This document shows, piece by piece, positions 1 to 5,796 of a stretch of 12,050 nt of DNA. How positions within the stretch are numbered: the first letter of the stretch is position 1; each line of letters starts with the position of its first letter. This stretch comes from a candidate division Zixibacteria bacterium 4484_93. Lineage in GTDB: Bacteria > UBP14 > UBA6098 > 4484-93. The stretch is taken from assembly GCA_002085385.1 (NCBI GenBank), contig NATO01000061.1, positions 1 through 12,050 on the forward strand. Reading direction: 5' to 3'. The translations under genes and the position numbers were made by a program. The notes below the pieces were generated by a model that saw only the letters and a program-made list of their open reading frames with translations, ran no database searches and was not told where the DNA came from.

Positions 1-144
1 CGCCCGACACCGAATATCGACGATATCCGCTTCCTCGCAAAGCCCGTCCTGAGGCACCGATTAATAAGAACATTCTCCGCCGAGGCAGAGGGAATTACAA
101 CAGATGACATCATAGATAAACTCCTATCCGATATCAAGGAATGA
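1..144 (+). CDS. MoxR-family AAA+ ATPase, C-terminal end (partial)
   Basis: The window opens inside a reading frame that runs 47 codons to a TGA at 142-144. The encoded tail ends in a pattern (PVLRHRLIRTFSAEAEGIT, then DDIIDKLL) typical of the C-terminal lid of MoxR ATPases. In that family the lid usually reads as 'PVLRHRI...F.AEAEG...D.I...L'. The ATPase core with its Walker motifs lies upstream of the window and cannot be checked. MoxR proteins are thought to act as chaperones that remodel VWA-domain partners. That fits the DUF58 and BatA-like genes that follow on the same strand. The stop overlaps the ATG of the DUF763 gene (ATGA), which suggests translational coupling. The family assignment rests on a short tail plus context. 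Confidence 0.85.
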   Translation, partial: RPTPNIDDIRFLAKPVLRHRLIRTFSAEAEGITTDDIIDKLLSDIKE

Positions 145-1211
145 GAACAGGGATTGCAAATCTCCCGCTACATAACGGAAAGGCACCAGCCTGGCTCTTC
201 CAACGAATGGTGAAACTGGCGAGGGCAACAGGGATTGTAATCATTGAGGAATTCGGAAGAGATACACTACTCGAGAGATTATCCGACCCGTTCTGGTTTC
301 AGGCGTTTGGATGTATCCTCGGATTCGACTGGCACTCGAGCGGTATAACGACCACTGTCTGCTCCGCTCTGAAGCAGGGTTTCTCCGGACTCGAGAATGA
401 ATATGGTATCTTCTTCGCGGGCGGAAAGGGAAAACATTCACGGAAAACACCTGATGAGATAAGCTCATTTGCAGATAGATTCAGCTTCTCTCCCGATGAT
501 TTTATTTACGCCAGTCGTATGTCCGCAAAGGTGGATTCATCCGCTGTGCAGGACGGTTATCAGATATATCAGCATACATTTGCATTCACAAAGGACGGTC
601 TATGGACGGTCGTCCAGCAGGGAATGAACGAGGCGACAAGATATGCGAGGAGATACCACTGGCTATCGAAAGACCTGTCAGATTTTGTCTCGGAGCCGCA
701 CAGGGGGATAATAACGGTTAAAAGGGAGAAGCAGGTATTGAACCTTGTCTCACACAAGAGCGAGAAGGCGAGGGGGGTTATAACCGGACTCTCTGGATGG
801 AACCCTGATAAGACGATATCAGAGTTGAAATCGCTTGCGACACTGGATATGCCGGAGCGACACCCAATCTTCTCCTCGGATGTCAGCCGAGCAAAGATAA
901 GGCGCATTCTTGTCTCGACATACGAGAACCCACCATCGAACTTCGAGGAACTGCTCGGCAGACATGGTGTCGGGCCAAAGACAATTCGAGCGTTATCGCT
1001 TCTATCCGAGCTTGTCTGGGGAACCCCACCCGACTGGACCGACCCGGCTCGGTTCTCGTTCGCCCACGGCGGAAAGGATGGCTATCCCTACCCCGTTGAT
1101 AAGAACACCTATGATAAGAGTATTGCGATACTCGAGAGGGCAATTGCAAAGGCGAAGATTTCTCAAAACGAGAAGGACAAAGCCTTTGGCCGGCTGAGGA
1201 GGCTTCTGTGA
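141..1211 (+). CDS. DUF763 family protein with a helix-hairpin-helix motif
   Basis: This 356-residue protein matches what I recall of DUF763: an N-terminal MRTGIANLPLH block, then a W-rich region (about residues 50-70, FWFQAFGCILGFDWHSSG). DUF763 is known mainly from archaea and thermophilic bacteria and has no established function. Residues 271-284 (LLGRHGVGPKTIRA) form a clear helix-hairpin-helix, a motif that usually contacts the DNA backbone, so a nucleic-acid role is plausible but inferred. There is no signal peptide or membrane segment. The ATG overlaps the MoxR stop (ATGA), and the TGA overlaps the GTG of the DUF58 gene (GTGA). It therefore sits inside a tightly coupled operon otherwise devoted to MoxR/VWA functions, which is an odd setting for a DNA-binding protein. 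The family call is firm; its role is unknown. Confidence 0.85.
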   Translation: MRTGIANLPLHNGKAPAWLFQRMVKLARATGIVIIEEFGRDTLLERLSDPFWFQAFGCILGFDWHSSGITTTVCSALKQGFSGLENEYGIFFAGGKGKHSRKTPDEISSFADRFSFSPDDFIYASRMSAKVDSSAVQDGYQIYQHTFAFTKDGLWTVVQQGMNEATRYARRYHWLSKDLSDFVSEPHRGIITVKREKQVLNLVSHKSEKARGVITGLSGWNPDKTISELKSLATLDMPERHPIFSSDVSRAKIRRILVSTYENPPSNFEELLGRHGVGPKTIRALSLLSELVWGTPPDWTDPARFSFAHGGKDGYPYPVDKNTYDKSIAILERAIAKAKISQNEKDKAFGRLRRLL

Positions 1212-2110
1212 AGAGGAAAGAAGACTACAAACAATTCCTTAAGCCGGATGTTGTCTCGAAGCTGGGAAATATGGAGCTTATAGCGAGGCTCGTTGTCGAG
1301 GGGTTCATCGTCGGACTGCACAAAAGCCCATACCACGGCTTCTCCGCCGAGTTCGCCGAGCACAGACCATACAACTTCGGCGACTCCCCCAGATTCATCG
1401 ACTGGAAACTGTATGCCAAATCCGACAGATATTATGTCAAGGAGTTCGAGGAGGAAACAAACACAAGATGCTATATCATCCTCGACAAGAGTGCATCGAT
1501 GAACTATTCATCCCATACCGTTACGAAGTTCGAATATGGTGCATATCTCGCTGCGGCGCTGTCGTATCTTATGAACAAGCAGCAGGATGCAGTCGGGCTT
1601 ATCCTCTACGACGATGCGATACGGGAAAACCTGCACCCATCCTCCACGAGGATTCAGCTCTTCAATATTCTGAAGACACTTCAGACGGTAACTCCCGGTG
1701 GCGAAACAAGGATACTGGATGTGATAACCGACATTGTCGGGGGAATAAAGAAAAGGAGTCTTGTCATCCTCATTTCCGACCTGCTCGAGGAGCCGGAGGA
1801 GATAATCAGGGCAGTAAAACAGCTCCGATATCGCAAAAACGAGGTTCTGCTGTTTCACATAATTGACCCGAAGGAGAGGTTCTTCGATTTTCCCGGTGAT
1901 GCGATATTCGAGGATATGGAGACGGGTGAGCGCCTGCAGACACAGCCATGGGCTATACGAACGGATTATCAGGCTAACTTCTTACGATTCGCAAACGCAA
2001 TCAAATACCAGTGCGAGGAGATACAGATAGACTATACACCGCTGCTCACAACATCCGATTTCTCGCTTGCTCTTCTCGAGTATCTCCATAAACGTTCGAG
2101 GTTATATTAG
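1208..2110 (+). CDS. DUF58 domain protein (MoxR-associated, VWA-like)
   Basis: This is a 300-residue soluble protein of ordinary length for the family. Residues 37-86 carry the DUF58 signature: GLHKSPYHGFSAEF, then HRPYNFGD, RFIDWKLYAKSD and YVKEFEEET. The VWA-like fold continues with a metal-site motif DKSAS (residues 93-97) and an acidic strand end at ISD (189-191). DUF58 proteins are regularly encoded next to MoxR ATPases and are thought to bind them or be remodelled by them; the precise reaction is unknown. The start is GTG at 1208, which overlaps the preceding TGA (GTGA). The next ATG follows the TAG stop directly, so expression is probably coupled on both sides. There are no membrane segments, so it likely acts in the cytoplasm with the MoxR protein. 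Confidence 0.92.
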   Translation: MKRKEDYKQFLKPDVVSKLGNMELIARLVVEGFIVGLHKSPYHGFSAEFAEHRPYNFGDSPRFIDWKLYAKSDRYYVKEFEEETNTRCYIILDKSASMNYSSHTVTKFEYGAYLAAALSYLMNKQQDAVGLILYDDAIRENLHPSSTRIQLFNILKTLQTVTPGGETRILDVITDIVGGIKKRSLVILISDLLEEPEEIIRAVKQLRYRKNEVLLFHIIDPKERFFDFPGDAIFEDMETGERLQTQPWAIRTDYQANFLRFANAIKYQCEEIQIDYTPLLTTSDFSLALLEYLHKRSRLY

Positions 2111-4180
2111 ATGCTCGGCTTTCTGAACAGCATATTCCTGCCGCTTCTCGTGGCAAGTCTCATTCCGCTTCTGATACATCTACTCACAAGGAAGAAGCTA
2201 AAGTTTGTCCACTTCTCGTCGCTTCGGTTCATACAGGAGAAGGAACGCAAGCGTATGAAGCGGCTGCGACTCAAACAGATACTGCTCCTCATCCTCAGGA
2301 TGCTTATAATTCTGTTCATTGTTGCGGCGTTCGCTCGCCCCGTCTGGCGCGGAGAGATGTCCGGCTCTGCAAAAGCTCACGAGAGGACATATGTGATAAT
2401 AGCAATGGATAACTCCTACAGTATGGGGCAGGAGTCGGGCGGGATAGAGCTTTTCACCCGTGCGAAGGCGGAGGCATCGCATATAATCTCGATGCTGACA
2501 TCGGGCGATGAACTCTCCATTATGGCGTTCAACGATGAGCCCACCCTTCTAACAGAGAAGCCGACACGCAACTTCAGGATGGCAGAGGAGATGCTCGATA
2601 CTCTCTCACTGTCCGGTGGCGGGACAAACATAGCATCCGCTATCTCGCTTGCGCTATCGCTTTCCGATGAGTCAAAGCTATTGAACAAGGAACTATACAT
2701 CCTGACGGATAACCGTGCATCCGGCTGGAGGAAGCTTGTTCCGCTGAGAGAGAAACAGCCAAGCATCAGGATATTCGCCATCCCGTTCGAGGCAGAAACA
2801 GATGATAACAGAGGAATAGTTACCCTCGAATTCCCGCACACAATCCTCGAGCGTGGCAAGCCAGCAACAGTCAAGCTTCTGGCGAGGAACTACTCTGGCA
2901 AGCGTCGAAACGGGGTTCTGGCATCGTTATCTGTGGATGGGAGGCGGGTATCTCAGGCGAGCTTCGACAGGATGCCAGCCGGCTCCGAATCTTCCGTCAA
3001 TCTATCCTTCCGTGCCCCCGCAGGTGGGTTCCATTCGGGCTTTGCCGAGCTGGAGGAGGACAACCTGATGATGGACAACCGCTATTTCTTTGTCCTACGG
3101 GTACCGGAGCGGATAAAGGTTCTTGTTGTCGGGGACAGTGAATCCGAGTATCTTTTCCCAAAGCTGGCACTCAACCCGACAGGAGCAGACACATCGTATA
3201 TATCCGTCGATGCGATAAACAGTTCGAGGAGCGCAGGGCAACTTCTAACCGACTATGATGTACTGCTTGTATCCGGTGCAACGACACTGTCGGACGAGTT
3301 TATCTCACGGCTGACAAGCTTTGTCGAATCAGGTGGTGGATTCCTGTTTATCGCCTCCAATAAATCCGATATGGACTTCTTCCAGGAATCTCTTTTCCAC
3401 AGGCTTGTCGCTCTCGAGTTTGAAAAACAGAAGCCGTCATCCGGTTTCCTGACCATCTCGAGCTTCGATATAGAGCATCCGATATTCGAGCCGTTCAGGG
3501 AGATAGGAGAGCTGCCAGAGGTTCACTTTTACTGGAATGTTCGAGCGAGAAACTACTCGGGCTACAGGACAATCGCTTCGCTCTCCTCAGGTGACCCGCT
3601 TATACTGGAGTCCAAGGCAGGAGAAGGCAAGATACTCATCATAACCTCGGGGAGCTCTCGTGAGGAGAGTGATATTGCCACAAGCGCTCTGTTCGTTCCA
3701 CTTCTCCACCGTTCCGTACAGTATCTATCGGGGAACATAGCAAGGTTCGAGGAGCCAGAGACAGTCAGCACATATATTACACGGACAATCGAGGGCGTCC
3801 CCGCCGGCTCCAGGCTGACACTCGCCCATCCAGGCGGCAAACAGGAGTACCTCGAACCGGTATACATCGGCTCGAACATCGCAGTGAAGATAAAACCGCT
3901 ATCGACTCCCGGAATATATTCAATCTTCTCCGGAGATTCGCTTGTCGATATGTTCGCCGTCAATGTCCCGTTTGACGAATCGGATACAGAGAAACTCGAC
4001 AAGAAACAAATAGAGAAAGAATTCCCCCTTACTTTCATCGACCCGGAGTCGAACATCGACGAGTTCATACTTCAGGCAAGGTTCGGGAAAGAGCTGTGGA
4101 AAACCTTCCTCTGGATAGCGTTCATACTTACGGTGCTCGAGCTCGCACTCGGCTCGATATATAGGAAACCCAAAGAATAG
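2111..4180 (+). CDS. BatA-like membrane protein with VWA domain
   Basis: This 689-residue protein starts with the BatA-type N-terminal module: a hydrophobic segment at residues 5-25, a basic KKLKFVHFSSLRFI stretch, and a second hydrophobic helix at about 57-77 ending in ARPVW. A VWA domain follows. Its MIDAS residues are visible as DNSYS (100-104), GGGTN with T172, and TDN with D200. The middle (about 240-330) looks like a beta-rich Ig-like segment. Residues 335-420 resemble a class I glutamine-amidotransferase-like fold (KVLVVGDSE, then DYDVLLVSGA and FVESGGGFLFIAS). A C-terminal hydrophobic helix lies at about 663-683. Proteins of this layout follow MoxR and DUF58 genes in Bacteroidetes and related phyla and are loosely linked to envelope stress or aerotolerance. 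The ATG directly follows the DUF58 TAG. The function in this organism is inferred. Confidence 0.9.
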   Translation: MLGFLNSIFLPLLVASLIPLLIHLLTRKKLKFVHFSSLRFIQEKERKRMKRLRLKQILLLILRMLIILFIVAAFARPVWRGEMSGSAKAHERTYVIIAMDNSYSMGQESGGIELFTRAKAEASHIISMLTSGDELSIMAFNDEPTLLTEKPTRNFRMAEEMLDTLSLSGGGTNIASAISLALSLSDESKLLNKELYILTDNRASGWRKLVPLREKQPSIRIFAIPFEAETDDNRGIVTLEFPHTILERGKPATVKLLARNYSGKRRNGVLASLSVDGRRVSQASFDRMPAGSESSVNLSFRAPAGGFHSGFAELEEDNLMMDNRYFFVLRVPERIKVLVVGDSESEYLFPKLALNPTGADTSYISVDAINSSRSAGQLLTDYDVLLVSGATTLSDEFISRLTSFVESGGGFLFIASNKSDMDFFQESLFHRLVALEFEKQKPSSGFLTISSFDIEHPIFEPFREIGELPEVHFYWNVRARNYSGYRTIASLSSGDPLILESKAGEGKILIITSGSSREESDIATSALFVPLLHRSVQYLSGNIARFEEPETVSTYITRTIEGVPAGSRLTLAHPGGKQEYLEPVYIGSNIAVKIKPLSTPGIYSIFSGDSLVDMFAVNVPFDESDTEKLDKKQIEKEFPLTFIDPESNIDEFILQARFGKELWKTFLWIAFILTVLELALGSIYRKPKE

Positions 4181-4184
4181 GAGG
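4179..4184 (+). promoter_or_regulatory. Shine-Dalgarno AGGAGG for the 60-residue half-cupin ORF
   Basis: A perfect AGGAGG begins in the stop codon of the BatA-like gene and ends 7 nt before a TTG codon at 4192. This ideal placement is the main reason to treat the short downstream frame as a translated gene starting at TTG. Confidence 0.7.
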
Positions 4185-4191
4185 AAAAAGA

Positions 4192-4374
4192 TTGAAACCG
4201 CTTCACTCTTTTCCGCCAAAGGATAATATGAAATCCCTCAGGATACTTGGTCTCTCGCAGACGGTTGGTATGCGGTCAGGTCTTGTGGCACTTGCCCCTG
4301 GCGATGATGTCGGGGCTCACTCGACGGAGAACAACCCCGATATTATATATGTTGTTACACAGGTGAGAGGATGA
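4192..4374 (+). CDS. Small cupin-like protein, apparently truncated (60 aa)
   Basis: This short frame starts at TTG and is supported by the AGGAGG site seven bases upstream. Residues 31-55 (LVALAPGDDVGAHSTENN, followed by DIIYVV) resemble the first half of a small cupin. In such cupins a 'G...V..HSTEN.EEII.VL.G.G' block is normally followed by a second set of beta strands. Here the frame stops right after that point, so only about half of a ~100-110 residue cupin barrel is present. H43 is the one candidate metal ligand I see. The TGA overlaps the ATG of the lipoprotein gene (ATGA), and the last codons double as that gene's ribosome-binding site. It may be a remnant kept for translational coupling or a genuine small protein. 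The cupin link is moderate; catalytic function is unlikely. Confidence 0.55.
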   Translation: MKPLHSFPPKDNMKSLRILGLSQTVGMRSGLVALAPGDDVGAHSTENNPDIIYVVTQVRG

Positions 4375-4871
4375 AAAAAGCTATTATCCTGCTCCCTTTT
4401 ATTATTATCCTTATTGCATCCTGCACCGTGAAGCAGCAGAAACCTGCGGCAAAGGTTGCAAGCAAGATAAATCCTACCATCTGGTCAGAAGTCAAGGATT
4501 CTATTCTGTTCCAGCTCAGTGTCGATAAAACGGCAATCGTCATCGGGGACACTATTCACACCAGATTCGTGATGAAAAATGTATCTGGCAGCGAGCGCTC
4601 GCTCCTTTTCAGCTCGACGAAGTATGTCGACTTCTTCGTTGCGGATGAGCGGACACTCGTCTGGGTGGCATTTAAGGGAAAAGGGTTCCTGCAGGTTATA
4701 AAGGAGGTTCCACTCGCATCGGGAGACTCGCTCTTCTTTGAATTCAACTGGGCTGGTGAGAGTATGACAGGCGGACATCCAATACTGGGGGAATATTACA
4801 TCTTTGCCGAGGCTTATCTTGTATCCGGGCTTATCCGCACAGGGAGAATCCCTGTATATATTATCGATTGA
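4371..4871 (+). CDS. Lipoprotein with a BsuPI-type Ig-like domain
   Basis: This 166-residue protein begins with a lysine-started hydrophobic signal sequence and a lipobox IASC whose cysteine is residue 18. It should therefore be cleaved by signal peptidase II and tethered to a membrane by lipid. The mature part (about 45-160) reads like the BsuPI domain (named after the Bacillus intracellular proteinase inhibitor but widespread in envelope proteins). The pattern visible is 'YVDFFV.D...LVW...KG..F.QV...VPL..GDSLFFEFNW', ending in 'GEYYIFAE'. The ATG overlaps the half-cupin stop (ATGA), with an AGGTGA-like site just upstream. It is the last gene of the + operon, and its 3' end overlaps the gamma-like gene on the other strand. 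Protease inhibition is not implied; the domain may simply be a binding module. Confidence 0.8.
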   Translation: MKKAIILLPFIIILIASCTVKQQKPAAKVASKINPTIWSEVKDSILFQLSVDKTAIVIGDTIHTRFVMKNVSGSERSLLFSSTKYVDFFVADERTLVWVAFKGKGFLQVIKEVPLASGDSLFFEFNWAGESMTGGHPILGEYYIFAEAYLVSGLIRTGRIPVYIID

Positions 4872-5368
4872 ACTTGCTCGGTATTCCGAGCAGGGCTAAC
4901 AACCAGAAGCCTCGATATGCTACCACCAGTAAAATCTGAGAATGCAGTGTCAGAGATAGCCGCCAGCTTCTCAAGGAAATCAGTTGATTCCAGCCCCTCA
5001 ATATGTTGCCTCGGTGAAAGGTTAAGTGAAGCGATGGCAGGCTTGAGCTTCTTCCCCACCGCATAGATAACACTCTCCGTTTCAAGCGACGAGAGATACT
5101 CAATCACCGGCAAGTTGAAGCTTCCGACAAGCCCCCTATCCGTGGAGAAAATGATATACCCCTTCACATTCGACGGAGCTTTCGCATATGGGTAATAGGG
5201 AAAGAAGTCTGCCATCCTCTCGAGCGACGATGCATACTCACCGAACCGCCCGAGACTTGCTTCTACCGCCTGCATTCGTATCCTCGAGACGGACTCCATA
5301 CTACATGTTATCGCATGGAGCTTCTTAAGGCTCTTGAGCCTTTTCTTTATCTTGATTGTGCTCTTCAT
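4814..5368 (-). CDS. F1 ATP synthase gamma-like protein, lacking the C-terminal helix
   Basis: This 184-residue protein clearly resembles the N-terminal two thirds of the F-type ATP synthase gamma subunit. Residues 1-50 match the N-terminal helix (IKKRLKSLKKLHAIT, then SMESVSRIRMQAVE). Residues 70-91 match the family's most recognisable block, with STDRGLVGSFN against the usual TSDRGL-G-N. Residues 150-175 match the strand before the C-terminal helix. Normal gamma subunits have about 285-300 residues and a long C-terminal helix that pairs with the N-terminal one to form the rotating stalk. That helix is absent here, and I see no trace of it in other frames downstream. No alpha, beta or epsilon genes are nearby. 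The ATG overlaps the RseC stop (ATGA). Homology is firm; a role in ATP synthesis is doubtful. Confidence 0.82.
   Translation of the reverse strand: MKSTIKIKKRLKSLKKLHAITCSMESVSRIRMQAVEASLGRFGEYASSLERMADFFPYYPYAKAPSNVKGYIIFSTDRGLVGSFNLPVIEYLSSLETESVIYAVGKKLKPAIASLNLSPRQHIEGLESTDFLEKLAAISDTAFSDFTGGSISRLLVVSPARNTEQVQSIIYTGILPVRISPDTR
4875..4892 (+). terminator. Hairpin just after the lipoprotein stop (weak terminator candidate)
   Basis: A perfect 7-bp stem (TGCTCGG / CCGAGCA) with a TATT loop begins four bases after the lipoprotein stop codon. No T-run follows on the + strand (the next bases are GGGCTAAC), so it is not a classic intrinsic terminator. It lies inside the coding region of the convergent gamma-like gene. 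It could slow polymerase, protect the 3' end of the + transcript, or be coincidental. Confidence 0.35.
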
Positions 5369-5796
5369 TTGAAGTTCTCCGGACCAGCAAAGCCGAGAAG
5401 CCGCGCGCGGTAACGGTCAGAAAGGGAGGTATGTCGATTCACAATGGAGATTGCCAGAAAGCTCAAAATCCCGGCAACAATCGAAATAAGCACCCTTATC
5501 GACTCCGATTCAAGGAAATAGGCAGCAATGTAGTAAAAAACGAGCATATCTATAACCGGCAGGATATAGATGAGGAATCCTCCGAGGAGTAGCTTCCTGG
5601 GTTCGAGCTCCACCCGAACATAATCTCCAGGAGCCGCATTGATATCGTTGGTCGCATCGACAACAGCTCTCTTCAGTCCCTTCAACGCGCAACCGGCGGC
5701 AAACTGGCATCTCCCGCAAACAGAGCGTGAAATGACTATCTCCACCTTCACCAACCCGTCGTCACCCGATAAGACCCTGCCATACTCTTCCATCAT
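5365..5796 (-). CDS. RseC/MucC-family (SoxR-reducing system) membrane protein
   Basis: This 143-residue protein has the layout of the RseC family. An N-terminal cytoplasmic beta-rich part carries a cysteine cluster (C27, C30, C36 in SVCGRCQFAAGC). A 'PGD.V.VEL' strand follows (56-64), then two membrane helices at about 69-92 and 101-119, and a short basic tail. RseC proteins are linked to the SoxR-reducing/Rnf redox complex and, in Proteobacteria, to the sigma-E pathway. No rnf, rseA, rseB or sigma factor gene is in this window, so the partner is unknown. The cysteines suggest a redox or metal-binding role, which is inference. Translation starts at ATG 5796, overlapping the gyrB stop (ATGA). 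A second ATG follows immediately, so the exact first residue is uncertain by one codon. Confidence 0.78.
   Translation of the reverse strand: MMEEYGRVLSGDDGLVKVEIVISRSVCGRCQFAAGCALKGLKRAVVDATNDINAAPGDYVRVELEPRKLLLGGFLIYILPVIDMLVFYYIAAYFLESESIRVLISIVAGILSFLAISIVNRHTSLSDRYRARLLGFAGPENFK

Noticed and set aside
4861..5103. Alternative frame of 80 codons inside the gamma-like gene.
   Set aside because: It reads as an arginine/serine/leucine-rich shadow of the gamma-like gene, with no recognisable domain or ribosome site.
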